Assembly: GCA_947465645.1 (NCBI GenBank)
Contig: CANIBQ010000018.1
Coordinates: 5,246-69,245 of the forward strand
Origin: Acidobacteriota bacterium
GTDB taxonomy: Bacteria > Acidobacteriota > Vicinamibacteria > Vicinamibacterales > UBA2999
Direction: 5' to 3'
Length of the DNA stretch: 64,000 bases
Made by a program: the position numbers and the translations under genes. Position 1 is the first letter of the stretch. Every line of letters starts with the position of its first letter. Under the pieces are notes generated by a model. The model saw only the letters and a program-made list of their open reading frames with translations, made no database searches and was not told where the DNA came from. Shown piece after piece: positions 9,074-17,879 of the stretch.

Positions 9074-12000
9074 TTAGAAGTCGAGCTGCACGCCGAGCTT
9101 CACCAGCCGCCCGCCCATGATCTGCAGGACGTTGAGATAGGTAGGACCGAACTGGCGCTGAAGGTTGAGGACGTTGCCGGCGTTGAAGAGGTTGGCGACG
9201 TCGACATTGCCCTTGACCCTCAGCCGATCCAGCCGGAACTGCCGGCTGACCCGGATGTCCACCTGCTGCAACCGCGGCTCGAACCTCGTTCCCGGGGGGT
9301 CGAGGGGGATCGTCACGGTCCCATTGCAGACCGCCGCCGTACCGCACTGGCCCAGGTTGCGGCCGAGCGACGGCGCGATCTGGGCGTTGGTGGCGGTGAT
9401 GGTGGCGCCGTTCTCGATGCCTCCGAAGTTCTGGTAGATGGCGCTGGTCTGCAGGCCCCATGGCAGCGGGTAGACCACCAGGAACTTGACCTGCGTCCCC
9501 GCGGACCACGGCGGCGAGTTCCTGCAGTACCCCTCCCGCGCCTCCTGCGGAGAGTCAACGACGACGCAGTTGTCGTCGACGGTTCGCCCGACGCTGACGC
9601 CGCCGGAGAACTGCCCGCCCTGGCCGAACCGGGCGTTCAGCGTCGCGTCGACGCCGTTGTAGATCTGGGTGTGATCGCCGTAGTTGGCCTGCTGCGTCAC
9701 GAGGCTGTCGACCTGGCCGAACCGGGCCGGCCGCAGGTCGTACAGGCCACAGAGCTGCTTGCCGCTGACATCTGAGGACAGGCGGCTGTCGGTTGGTGCC
9801 GTGATGCAGTACGGGTCGTAGTCGCCGGGCGTGGTCGCCAGGTTATCCGTGACGAGGAAGCCGCCGTACCAGGTGCGGAAGTATCCGACGTTGACCCCGA
9901 CGCCGGGGCTGAGCTCGTGCTGGACTGACACCGAGCCCTGCCAGTTGTAGTTCTGGCGATTGAAGCCGGAGATCGCATCGGGCGCGTTCTTCGACGGGAC
10001 GATGTTCCTTCCGAACGCGAGGTCGGACCAGGGTCCGCACTCACCGTTGGCGACCGGGTTCAGCAGGTCGCAGTCCGGCACGAAATTCCCCCGGCGGGCA
10101 TCCCCCGCCGCAAAGAGGGTGTCGTTCCAGGTGCGATTGGTGCTCGGTGAGATGCCTGCCGCGGCAGGATTGGTCGTCGTCGATCGGAGCGCGGGGTTGT
10201 ACCGGCCGAGCGAGGCCTTGAGCGCGGTGCGGCCGTTGCCGCCCACGTCATGCGCGGCGCCGACCCGGAGATTCAGGTTGCGCCAGTGCGGTTCGTTCTT
10301 GACCGCCGGAAGCACGCGCGCGGGGACAAACGGGCCAGCCGCGAGGTGGACCTCCGGGAGCGACGTCGCGGTGTCGTTATAGCGGACGCCAAGGTTCAGC
10401 GTGGTCCGGCTGAGCGTCCACTGATCCTGCGCGAAGAACGAGTTGTCGGTCCCGTCCTCTTCCCAGGCGTAAGGGACGGCCCAGATGCGGACGTTGGTCG
10501 GCACGCCGTTGCGGAAGGTATAGTCCCGCGCCTGGTTGATCTGGTTCGGATTGACGTTCCGGCTGCCGTCGCCGGTGTGGAAGTACCGCAGCAGCACGCC
10601 GGTCTTGAACACGTGCGACCCCGTGACGTACGACATCGTGAAGGCCGGCTGCGCCTGCCAGCGCGGCACGAAGATGTACGAGCCGGTGGTGCCCAGGTTG
10701 AGCGCGCGCGATCCGTAGCGATAGTTCAGGCCGGTATCGGTGACCATCGGCGCGAGCCCGGTCTCTTCCTGCCGCTTGGTCTGCTGGTTGTTCGTGAGGT
10801 ACGCGAACATGGTCTCGAACAGCAGCTTGTTGCTCGCCGGATACCGCCACGACATGTTGGTGTTCGCCTGCGGATTGTAGCGATGCTGCGCTGACACCTC
10901 GGGCGCCCACGGAATGCCGCCGGTCGGATTCAGCAGGTTGAAGAAGCAGTTGCAGTTGGGCTGGACCGACGTCGCGCTCACAATCTTGTGCTTCTGCGCG
11001 ACCTGCCAGGTCAGGCGAAGCGTGTAGTCCTTGGACCACTGGTCGGTGAACGCCGGCCGGCTCTCGTCGGCCTCATAGAAGAGCGTCCCCTGCTGCTTGT
11101 TGTAGAAGTTCCCCTGTTGCAGCTGCTGGTTGTCACCGGCGCGGAAGGCGCTGAAGAACCACACGCTGTCCCGCCTGACCGGGCCGCCGATCGCAAATGC
11201 GAGGTCGTAGTACTTCTGAAGCCCGCCCACCTGCGTCGGCCGGAGGCCGCGCGCGACCAGCCCGTCGCTGATGTTGCCGCTCTCCAGGCTCGGGCCGCTG
11301 TAGCTGTAGGACATCCCGCCCGAGAAGACGTTGCCGCCGTCGCGCTGGATGATGTTCATCTGCATGCCGCCGGTCTCGCGGTCGGCGCCGACGCCGCTGG
11401 TCTCGACGACAACTTCCTGGAACGTGAGCTGGTTGTAAATGAACACCCCGTTGGTCAAGCCGCCAACCAGCTGGCTCATGCCGTCGACGATCGGTTCCGA
11501 CGTCGGTGCGCCGTGCACGCTGAACGTGAACTGGGACGAGTCGTTGACGCCGCCGACGCTGTACTGCTGCGGGGTGAGCAGGGCGGCCCCTGGAATCACC
11601 GCGGCCAGCGCGGTAATCCGGCCGGTGCCCGGCATCGATTCCAGCGTCTCGCGCTGGAACTGCGTCTGCTGGCGGGTGCTCTGCACGTCGACGACGGGCG
11701 CTTCGCCGGTCACCGTGATCGTTTCCTCGAGCGCGCCGAGGCTCATGTCGGCGTTCACGGCCGCCGTGAAGTTCGCCGGCAGCGCCATGCCGTCGCGCCT
11801 GAAGGTCTTGAACCCGGCCAGGGTGAAGGTCACGGAGTAGTCGCCGGGCCGCAGGTCGACGATGCGATACAGCCCTTCGCCGTCGGTGACTGCCGATCGC
11901 ACTTTCTCAATCAACGCCGGGCTCGCGGCTTCGACTGTGACACCGGGGAGGACCGCACCGGACGTATCACGCACGACGCCGGTGATGGTGCTGGTGGCGC

Positions 12001-12076
12001 TCTGCCCCAGGACCTCGGAGGGCACGCACGCCAAAGCGGCCGCAACGACAAATGCGGCTGTTCGCCAAACCTTCAT
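9074..12076 (-). CDS. Oar-like TonB-dependent receptor
   Basis: Protein of 1000 residues. Signal peptide about 1-25 (EVLGQ), regulatory-like domain with TSGAVLPGVTVEAASP, plug region with PGTGRITALAAVIPGAAL, and a barrel ending QLDF. AAGGAG lies 10 bases before ATG. Its own promoter candidate is at 12127-12155. Paralogue of 5087-8116: the N-terminal 200 residues and the C-terminal third are very alike while middle barrel loops differ, as expected for duplicated receptors with different ligands. Confidence 0.9.
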   Translation of the reverse strand: MKVWRTAAFVVAAALACVPSEVLGQSATSTITGVVRDTSGAVLPGVTVEAASPALIEKVRSAVTDGEGLYRIVDLRPGDYSVTFTLAGFKTFRRDGMALPANFTAAVNADMSLGALEETITVTGEAPVVDVQSTRQQTQFQRETLESMPGTGRITALAAVIPGAALLTPQQYSVGGVNDSSQFTFSVHGAPTSEPIVDGMSQLVGGLTNGVFIYNQLTFQEVVVETSGVGADRETGGMQMNIIQRDGGNVFSGGMSYSYSGPSLESGNISDGLVARGLRPTQVGGLQKYYDLAFAIGGPVRRDSVWFFSAFRAGDNQQLQQGNFYNKQQGTLFYEADESRPAFTDQWSKDYTLRLTWQVAQKHKIVSATSVQPNCNCFFNLLNPTGGIPWAPEVSAQHRYNPQANTNMSWRYPASNKLLFETMFAYLTNNQQTKRQEETGLAPMVTDTGLNYRYGSRALNLGTTGSYIFVPRWQAQPAFTMSYVTGSHVFKTGVLLRYFHTGDGSRNVNPNQINQARDYTFRNGVPTNVRIWAVPYAWEEDGTDNSFFAQDQWTLSRTTLNLGVRYNDTATSLPEVHLAAGPFVPARVLPAVKNEPHWRNLNLRVGAAHDVGGNGRTALKASLGRYNPALRSTTTNPAAAGISPSTNRTWNDTLFAAGDARRGNFVPDCDLLNPVANGECGPWSDLAFGRNIVPSKNAPDAISGFNRQNYNWQGSVSVQHELSPGVGVNVGYFRTWYGGFLVTDNLATTPGDYDPYCITAPTDSRLSSDVSGKQLCGLYDLRPARFGQVDSLVTQQANYGDHTQIYNGVDATLNARFGQGGQFSGGVSVGRTVDDNCVVVDSPQEAREGYCRNSPPWSAGTQVKFLVVYPLPWGLQTSAIYQNFGGIENGATITATNAQIAPSLGRNLGQCGTAAVCNGTVTIPLDPPGTRFEPRLQQVDIRVSRQFRLDRLRVKGNVDVANLFNAGNVLNLQRQFGPTYLNVLQIMGGRLVKLGVQLDF

Positions 12077-12126
12077 AGACCTGTGTCTCCTTGTATTTAT
12101 AGCGACGTGAGAATGAGCTCGTGCGG

Positions 12127-12155
12127 ACGCTACACCGCGCCCCTGAGCGTGTCAA
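12127..12155 (-). promoter_or_regulatory. Sigma70-type promoter for the TBDR at 9074
   Basis: On the minus strand TTGACA (12155-12150), a 17-base spacer, then TAGCGT (12132-12127). The predicted leader is about 45 bases and contains the AAGGAG ribosome site. The -35 is perfect, the -10 weak (3 of 6). Confidence 0.45.
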
Positions 12156-12175
12156 GAGAGTCGTAAGCCGTCCGT

Positions 12176-14176
12176 TTATTGCTTGAGCGGTCGAAGTAGA
12201 TCCATCGCCGCTGCCGCCAGCCGCGCAGGCCCACACTGCTCGGCCGTCTCGCCGTCCGCGCAGACGTTCTGAAGCACCGTCGCCGGCATCGGCGGCTGCG
12301 CCCCCTCGTCGAAAAACACCATGTCCACCCCCACGGTGGGCGGCACGGGGGAGTTGATCAGGCTCCTCGCCGTCTCGACCAGCACCGCCACTGCCACCGC
12401 ATCGTCCGAGCGCGCCGCGAGCACCACGCGCGTGGGCTCGCTCTGGAAGAACTGCGCGGTGACGCTGGCCGGTTGCGATGTGACCTCCTGGGCGATCCCT
12501 CCCATTTCGGCGAGGAGAAAGTCGCGGACCTTGCGCTGGCCGGGGGTGCCGGCGCCACTGGGCCCGTAGCGCAGCAGTTGATCGGCGACGGCGCGCATCT
12601 CCTCGCCGTCTACCTCGGTGGGCTCGTCAAACGCCCGGCGCAGGACGCGGGCGGTCAAGTACTCGACCGGGGAGAAGTTGTCCGTCAGGACTGGGTACGG
12701 GGACAACTCGAACCGGCGCGCGACGTCTACGACCTTGTAGCGAAGGAATCGAATGAGCTGGTCGGGATGCGTGGTCACCGGCGGCCCGAAAACGTCGACC
12801 TTCCGGCTGCTGTTGTAGCCGACCAGCGTGATGTTCTGCAGCTGGTCGGTCCGTTCCGCCGACTCCACCGCGAAGAAATAGCTGTTCGGAAACACCGTCA
12901 GGAAGGTCTTGATCTCCGCCATGATCAGTGACGGCTCGCGCCGCGACAGGTCGCCGATCATGTTGGCGATGAAGACACCCTCGGGGCGCAGCTTGTTCTT
13001 GGCCAGCGCGAAGAACTCCTGGGTGGTGAAGTGCGGCGGCACCGAGAAGTAGGAGTAGTAGACGTCGCCGAAGATCAGGTCGTACTGCGTGTCGGCGTCG
13101 TGCAGGTAGCGGCGGCCATCCTCGACGTAGTTGCGCAGCCGGGGATTGTCTGCCGCGCCGAAGTACTGCTTCGCCAGGTCGAGGAAGGACGGCTCGATCT
13201 CCGCGACGTCAACTACCGCGTTGGGGAGCTCGTGGAGGAGCGCCTTGGGGATCGAATAGGCGCCGCCGCCGAGCACCAGCGCGTTGTCCACCTTCGGCGT
13301 GAAGATCTTATAGAGCGAGTAGTACTTGGTGTAGTCGTACACCAGCTCGCTCGGGTTGCTGGAGTCGAGGAACATCGCCCCCGACTCGCTGCGGTCGAGG
13401 AGCAGGAACCGCGCCGGCCGTCCCAGGTACCCGCCCTCATACACCGTGATCCGCTGGTAGACGCCGTCGGTGCGATAGACGATTGTCTCGTCCTCGGCGG
13501 CCGGTTCGGCGGCGAAGCGCGGGGCGCCGAACACCAGGACCGCCGCGATCAGTGCCGAGGTGTAGAGCTTCCGGGTCCTCACCCCGAGGATCAGGAGCGG
13601 CACGAAGCCGAGCGCGAACAGCAGCACGCCCACCGCGATCAGCACGCGATCGATCCCGACGTTGGGGATCAGCACGAAGCCCGCGAGCAGGCTTCCGGTG
13701 ATGCTGCCGAGGGTGGACCAGAAGAAGATCGTGCCCGCGACGCTGCCCACACCCTGGTTCGGGAAGTGCAGGCTCTGGAGCTTCACCGCGTAGGGCGACA
13801 GCATGCCGAGCAGGAGCGCCGGCAGCAGAAACAGCAGCGCCGCGGAGACCAGCGGGCCGACCTCGATCGAGAGCGATTCGCTCAGCGCCGGCAGCGCCAG
13901 CGTGCCGAGGAAATAGAACAGCAGCAGCACCAGGCCGCTGCTGAGGATCAGGCCGAAGAACCATTGCAGCGTCGGGCGGCGATCGGCGGCGATCCCGCCG
14001 ACGTAGTAGCCCAGGCTCAGCGCGAATAACACCACGCTGATGACGCTCGAGACGGTGAAGATCGTGTTCCCGTAATAGGGCGACAGCACGCGGACGGCGA
14101 GCACCTCGACGACGAGGACGCTCGCCCCCGTGAGGAACACGATCAGCGGGAGCAGGAAGCGGTGAATCGCCGGCAT
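12176..14176 (-). CDS. Polytopic membrane protein fused to a spermidine-synthase-like domain, with degenerate M28-like tail
   Basis: Protein of 666 residues. The N-terminal third has about seven hydrophobic helices, as in fused MFS/spermidine synthases. A Rossmann methyltransferase-type aminopropyltransferase-like domain follows: ALVLGGGAYSIPKALL (nucleotide loop), VDVAEIEPSFL, VEDGRRYL, DLIFGDVYYSYF. From about residue 535 to the end the sequence resembles an M28 peptidase/glutaminyl-cyclase domain (GPSGAGTPGQRKVRDFL, VAVLVETARSLINS, VGVDMVFFDEGAQP) but lacks the usual metal-ligand stretch. Polyamine synthesis is not supported by neighbours. It starts 12 bases after the cytochrome gene, implying one mRNA. 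Confidence 0.82.
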   Translation of the reverse strand: MPAIHRFLLPLIVFLTGASVLVVEVLAVRVLSPYYGNTIFTVSSVISVVLFALSLGYYVGGIAADRRPTLQWFFGLILSSGLVLLLFYFLGTLALPALSESLSIEVGPLVSAALLFLLPALLLGMLSPYAVKLQSLHFPNQGVGSVAGTIFFWSTLGSITGSLLAGFVLIPNVGIDRVLIAVGVLLFALGFVPLLILGVRTRKLYTSALIAAVLVFGAPRFAAEPAAEDETIVYRTDGVYQRITVYEGGYLGRPARFLLLDRSESGAMFLDSSNPSELVYDYTKYYSLYKIFTPKVDNALVLGGGAYSIPKALLHELPNAVVDVAEIEPSFLDLAKQYFGAADNPRLRNYVEDGRRYLHDADTQYDLIFGDVYYSYFSVPPHFTTQEFFALAKNKLRPEGVFIANMIGDLSRREPSLIMAEIKTFLTVFPNSYFFAVESAERTDQLQNITLVGYNSSRKVDVFGPPVTTHPDQLIRFLRYKVVDVARRFELSPYPVLTDNFSPVEYLTARVLRRAFDEPTEVDGEEMRAVADQLLRYGPSGAGTPGQRKVRDFLLAEMGGIAQEVTSQPASVTAQFFQSEPTRVVLAARSDDAVAVAVLVETARSLINSPVPPTVGVDMVFFDEGAQPPMPATVLQNVCADGETAEQCGPARLAAAAMDLLRPLKQ

Positions 14177-14188
14177 TGCGACCGACCG

Positions 14189-15397
14189 CTAGCGCGCCGG
14201 CGCGGCCGGGGCTGCCGGGGCTGACGGTGCCGCAGGGCGGGCGAAGCGGGCCGCGTCCACCGGCACGTTCGCCTGCACGTCCTCGATTTCGAACTTGCCT
14301 TGCCCGGACTGCCACGCCCACGTCCACTTGAACGGCATCTTGACGCCGGCGACGTCCTTGTAGTCGTCGTAGTCAATCTGCGTCATGTTGCGGCCGAGGG
14401 CACCCTCGGTGTACCGGATCTGCCGGACCAGCAGGAATGATTCCGAGTCGAAGTACAGCTTCACGGGGAGGCCGCTCGCCGAGGTCCCCTGGATGACGTA
14501 CAGATCCTTGTCGTCGCCGAGGGTAGCGGGCATGGCGCCGCGCCAATCGGTGAGAAACGCTTTCACGTCGAGCGGGAATGCGAACTGCCCGTCGAGCCGC
14601 GCGCCCTCGAGCTCGCCGCCGAACAACTGGCGCAGCGGAATCGGCGTTTCCGCGTCGGGCACCGCGCTCCAGGCGTCACGTCCGTTGTAGACCGAGGAGC
14701 TCAGGCCGTTGCGCGTCCGGATCACCTTCGCGAGCTGGTCCGGCGACTTCGCGTAGATCTCGACCGGCACCGTCTCCGCGTCGCCGTAGCCGATGTAGTT
14801 GCCCTTGGCGACGAAGCTCGTGAGGCGGCGGACACGATCCGCCCCGCCGATCGCGTCGATGTACTTGGCGAGCACCTCGTCTACCGTCGGCGACCCGGGC
14901 GCCTGGCGCGCCACCATGTCAGGCTCATCGGTGGTCGGCGTGCCGTAGACGGCGTCCAGTTTCGTGTTCGTCGCCGGGATGTTCCGGCCGTTGTGGCACG
15001 AGACGCAGGTGACGACGCGGCGTCCCGCGAAGTTGGTGCGGTTGATCGCGTTCATCATCACGATCATGCGGCGGGCCATCTGCTTCTTGTCGTTGTCCCT
15101 GGCGTACTCGGCCCAGCCGCCGCCGCCTTCGCCGAGGTGGCAGTAGGTGCAGTTCACCGCCAGCGCGTTGGAGATGAACCCCATGGATCCAAGGAATTCG
15201 TCGACCGGGACGCCCTTCATCACCTGGATGTTCTTGAAGACCTCTTCGGCCATCGGTTGCCGTGGCGGCGGCGGAGCCTGCGCCGCCTGCGCCGGGGCTT
15301 CGGCGCCTGAACCCGCGGCGCGCACCGCGCCGGCCAGAAAAACGGCCGTCAGCAGCGCCACGGCGCCGGAAATCATCCAGTGTGTCCTGCGGGTCAT
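14189..15397 (-). CDS. Diheme c-type cytochrome fused to a LolA-like beta domain
   Basis: Protein of 402 residues. ATG at 15397 is preceded by GGAG at 5 bases; longer upstream frames lack a signal. Signal peptide about 1-28, an Ala/Pro-rich linker, then a reaction-centre-cytochrome-like domain with CTYCH (83-87) and CVSCH (131-135). From about 165 to 385 there is a beta-rich domain resembling outer-membrane lipoprotein-sorting (LolA-like) proteins: KLYFDSESFLLVRQIRYT, DYKDVAGVKMPFKW. Periplasmic electron transfer is likely; the fused domain may bind lipid or hydrophobic ligand (inference). First gene of the minus-strand unit down to 5087. Confidence 0.85.
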   Translation of the reverse strand: MTRRTHWMISGAVALLTAVFLAGAVRAAGSGAEAPAQAAQAPPPPRQPMAEEVFKNIQVMKGVPVDEFLGSMGFISNALAVNCTYCHLGEGGGGWAEYARDNDKKQMARRMIVMMNAINRTNFAGRRVVTCVSCHNGRNIPATNTKLDAVYGTPTTDEPDMVARQAPGSPTVDEVLAKYIDAIGGADRVRRLTSFVAKGNYIGYGDAETVPVEIYAKSPDQLAKVIRTRNGLSSSVYNGRDAWSAVPDAETPIPLRQLFGGELEGARLDGQFAFPLDVKAFLTDWRGAMPATLGDDKDLYVIQGTSASGLPVKLYFDSESFLLVRQIRYTEGALGRNMTQIDYDDYKDVAGVKMPFKWTWAWQSGQGKFEIEDVQANVPVDAARFARPAAPSAPAAPAAPAR

Positions 15398-15606
15398 TCT
15401 CGCTCCATCGATTGCCCGTAAAGCGCGGTCGCTAACGGAGTTGCGCGACGACTCTACCATAGGCACAGCGGTGCGACCGTGCCGCCTCGACAGTGTAGAC
15501 AAGGGGGTTGCCGAGGACGTATTCTCCGAGTCGCACTACTGTATTCGTCCGCCCGCTCTTACTCGCGACACTGTTTCCTCGCGACGACCCATTGGAGGGT
15601 TTGCAG

Positions 15607-15972
15607 ATGACGAAGCCGTTTCTCGCCGTGGCTCTTGGTGTTGTGCTCGCCTCGGGTGCCGTCCTCGCGCACCACGGTGGCAACCTGTACGACACCACCA
15701 AGGCTGTCGAACTGAAGGCCACCATCACCAAGTTCGAATGGGGTACCCCGCACAACCAGATTTACTTCGACGTGAAGACCGAGAAGGGCGACGTCCAGAA
15801 GTGGGTCGGCTCGACCGAGCCCGCGGGCGTGATGCTGGAACGCGGCTGGACCCGCCGGTCGCTCGTGCCCGGCGAAGCCGTCACGGTCTTCATCTTCGCC
15901 GCCAAGAACGGCGCGACCGTCGGCAACATCCAGAGCGTGGTCAAGGCAGACGGGAAAAAGCTCGGGTCATGA
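15607..15972 (+). CDS. DUF6152-like secreted HH protein
   Basis: Protein of 121 residues from ATG at 15607 (GGAGG about 8 bases upstream). The signal peptide ends AVLA directly before HHGG. The NPH motif is GTPH here, the only Asn-to-Thr change among the nine copies. LERGWTRRSLVPGEAV is the family C-terminal segment. No mature cysteines. The stop codon overlaps the start of the next gene (ATGA), indicating translational coupling. Confidence 0.85.
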   Translation: MTKPFLAVALGVVLASGAVLAHHGGNLYDTTKAVELKATITKFEWGTPHNQIYFDVKTEKGDVQKWVGSTEPAGVMLERGWTRRSLVPGEAVTVFIFAAKNGATVGNIQSVVKADGKKLGS

Positions 15973-16850
15973 GCGCCCGATTCTTCTCCGTCGTTGCGCT
16001 CGTGACGGCGATTGCCCTCCCGGCCTCGGCCGGGGCGCAGGCGCCCGCGTCCCCCGAATCCATCCTGCCGCCGATGGACGTGACGACGCTGAAGAACTAC
16101 CTGCCGACGACGCGCCCGGCTGGCGTCAAGTCGGCGGTGCCGGATCTATCGGGCGACTGGGGCCCTGATACCAAGCGCGGCGGGTTCGGGCAGAGCCTGA
16201 GCGCCGCCGACCCGGGCGGCAGGATGCGCGGCAAGGAGCCGGACATCAAGTACCTGCCGTGGGCCCTTCAGCGGACGCTGGCCGAAGTGCCGCCGACCGG
16301 ACCTGACGCGAGGTACGAGGCGACCACCGACCCCCAGATGCACTTCTGCGAGCCGCACGGCGTCGGCCGCGTCTTCATGCACCCGGTGAAGATCCGGTTC
16401 GTCCAGACCCCGGAGGCGGTCTACCTCCTCCATGAGATGGGGGCGGCGTTCAGGATGATCCGGATGAACGAGAATCACCCGGAGGATCCCGATCCGCAGT
16501 ACTGGGGTCATTCGATCGGCTGGTACGAGAACGGCGACACGCTGGTCGTCGACACCGTCGGCTACAACGATCGTTCATGGCTCGACCAGGTCGGCCATCC
16601 CCACACCGAGAAACTCCACACCGTCGAGCGCTACAGGAAGGTGGACGCGAACACCCTCGAATTCGACATCGTCGTCGACGATCCGGGGGCCTACGCCGCG
16701 CCGTGGCCGGGCCACCGCAACTTCACGAAGTCGACGACGGGCTTCATGCGCTATATGTGGATTTGTTCGGTGCGCGACAACGTGGCGCACTACGAGAAGA
16801 CGACGGGCGCGGCCAACGACGGCGCGACGACGTTCAAAAAAGAAGAATAG
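15969..16850 (+). CDS. Secreted WEGDT-family protein (CEPHG subtype)
   Basis: Protein of 293 residues, ATG overlapping the HH stop codon by 4 bases. Signal peptide about 1-23 (SAGAQ). PDLSGDWG near the mature start; FCEPHGVGRVFMHP (first Cys); a GHSIGWYENGDTLVVDTVGYNDRSW core; DQVGHPHTEKL; DDPGAYAAPW; WICSVRDN (second Cys). Closest relative in the window is 18676-19458, sharing PxGKxRGxEPDI and the C-terminal CSVRDN. Convergent with the hypothetical gene at 16859, 8 bases away. Confidence 0.85.
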   Translation: MSARFFSVVALVTAIALPASAGAQAPASPESILPPMDVTTLKNYLPTTRPAGVKSAVPDLSGDWGPDTKRGGFGQSLSAADPGGRMRGKEPDIKYLPWALQRTLAEVPPTGPDARYEATTDPQMHFCEPHGVGRVFMHPVKIRFVQTPEAVYLLHEMGAAFRMIRMNENHPEDPDPQYWGHSIGWYENGDTLVVDTVGYNDRSWLDQVGHPHTEKLHTVERYRKVDANTLEFDIVVDDPGAYAAPWPGHRNFTKSTTGFMRYMWICSVRDNVAHYEKTTGAANDGATTFKKEE

Positions 16851-16858
16851 CGGCGCAG

Positions 16859-17455
16859 CTAATCGACGATGTAGGTCTGCGAGCCTGAGTCAGGGAACAC
16901 CCTGAAGCTGGCCGTCCGGCCGAAGGCGTCGATGGCGGTCATCGTGTAGCTGATCATCCCCGTCGTCGCGTCCTGGGGAACAACCCAGAACCCCGTCCAG
17001 AGCTCCGTCGGAGGCCGCACGTAGCCGCGGGGTGCGGGGACGTTGGGGCCGGCTTCGCCGCGGTAGCGCATCGGTTCGTCCACCGTCCTGCCGTTGTACG
17101 AGACGTGCGCGGTGATCGTGGCCGTCTGTTCCGTCTCCCCCGTACCGCCGTCGATCGCCGTCATGCGGAAGCCCATGCGCATGCCGCGCTTGAATCGGCT
17201 CATCAGGATGCAGTTGATCGGATTGGCGGGCGTGTCGAAGAGGGCGGTATCGCCCCAGATGATCAGCTTGCCTGTCCCGTGGCCGGGTTGCTTGGCCATC
17301 ACCGGCGCCGGGGCACGGCCGCGCCCGGGCGCGGCGCCTTGTACCGGGCCTGCGCCCTGTCGTCCTGCCGGTGCGGTCTGCGCGACGAGCACCGCCGTGA
17401 ACATCGTGACGGCCGCAAGACAGATCGGGACTGCGAGGCGGGACGGCTTCTTCAT
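16859..17455 (-). CDS. Secreted protein of unknown function
   Basis: Protein of 198 residues. Signal peptide about 1-26 (LVAQT), then a Gly/Pro/Ala/Arg-rich linker (about 30-55) and a beta-rich domain of about 140 residues (LIIWGDTALFDTP, TITAHVSYNGR, ELWTGFWVVPQDATTG, ISYTMTAIDAFGR) that looks immunoglobulin-like. One mature cysteine (NCILM). No family recognised. It lacks the DLSG-W and WEGDT landmarks, so it is not placed in the partner family. TATAGT lies 8 bases before the ATG and no Shine-Dalgarno sequence is seen, consistent with a leaderless mRNA. Confidence 0.75.
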   Translation of the reverse strand: MKKPSRLAVPICLAAVTMFTAVLVAQTAPAGRQGAGPVQGAAPGRGRAPAPVMAKQPGHGTGKLIIWGDTALFDTPANPINCILMSRFKRGMRMGFRMTAIDGGTGETEQTATITAHVSYNGRTVDEPMRYRGEAGPNVPAPRGYVRPPTELWTGFWVVPQDATTGMISYTMTAIDAFGRTASFRVFPDSGSQTYIVD

Positions 17456-17463
17456 ACGGCGGG

Positions 17464-17492
17464 ACTATAGCCCATTTTCACAGGGCTTTACA
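17464..17492 (-). promoter_or_regulatory. Leaderless-type promoter for the gene at 17455
   Basis: On the minus strand TGTAAA (17492-17487), 17-base spacer, TATAGT (17469-17464), then 8 bases to the ATG. The -35 bases are shared with the divergent promoter on the plus strand. Confidence 0.4.
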
Positions 17493-17513
17493 CCCGCCAG
17501 GTGAGGGTATAGA
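17487..17513 (+). promoter_or_regulatory. Leaderless-type promoter for the HH gene at 17523
   Basis: TTTACA (17487-17492), 15-base spacer, TATAGA (17508-17513), then 9 bases to ATG 17523. If used, the mRNA would begin within a few bases of the start codon. Confidence 0.45.
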
Positions 17514-17522
17514 TTGCGCCCC

Positions 17523-17879
17523 ATGCGAAGGAATGTCCTGGCGGCGTGCGTCCTGTTCGCGATCGCGGCGCCTCTCCACGCCCACCACGGCGATACCAAC
17601 TTCGAGCTCACCAAGGAGACCAGCGTCGAGGGCGTCGTCACGGATTTCAAGTTCGTGAATCCGCACATCCTGATCACCTTCGAGGTCACCGACGCCGGCA
17701 CCGTCACGAAATGGATGGCGCAGGGCACAAGCCCGAACATGCTCGTGCACCGCGGCTGGACCCACACCACGATCAAGCCGGGCGACAAGATTGCGCTGAC
17801 CGGCAATCGCGCCAGGAACGGCGCCCCGGCGATGAAGGTCGGCAAACTTCTCGTCAACGGGAAAGACCCGAACCAGTGA
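17523..17879 (+). CDS. DUF6152-like secreted HH protein
   Basis: Protein of 118 residues. Signal peptide ends PLHA directly before HHGD. VNPHILITFE and HRGWTHTTIKPGDKI are the family motifs; no mature cysteines. Start choice: TTG at 17514 has GAGGG 6 bases upstream, but a -10 box (TATAGA, 17508-17513) would place transcription start after that TTG, so ATG 17523 as a near-leaderless start is preferred. Its stop overlaps the next gene's GTG (GTGA). Confidence 0.82.
   Translation: MRRNVLAACVLFAIAAPLHAHHGDTNFELTKETSVEGVVTDFKFVNPHILITFEVTDAGTVTKWMAQGTSPNMLVHRGWTHTTIKPGDKIALTGNRARNGAPAMKVGKLLVNGKDPNQ

Noticed and set aside
12176..14176. Polyamine biosynthesis enzyme
   Set aside because: No decarboxylase or other polyamine gene is nearby, and the membrane-fused form is not known to make spermidine by default.
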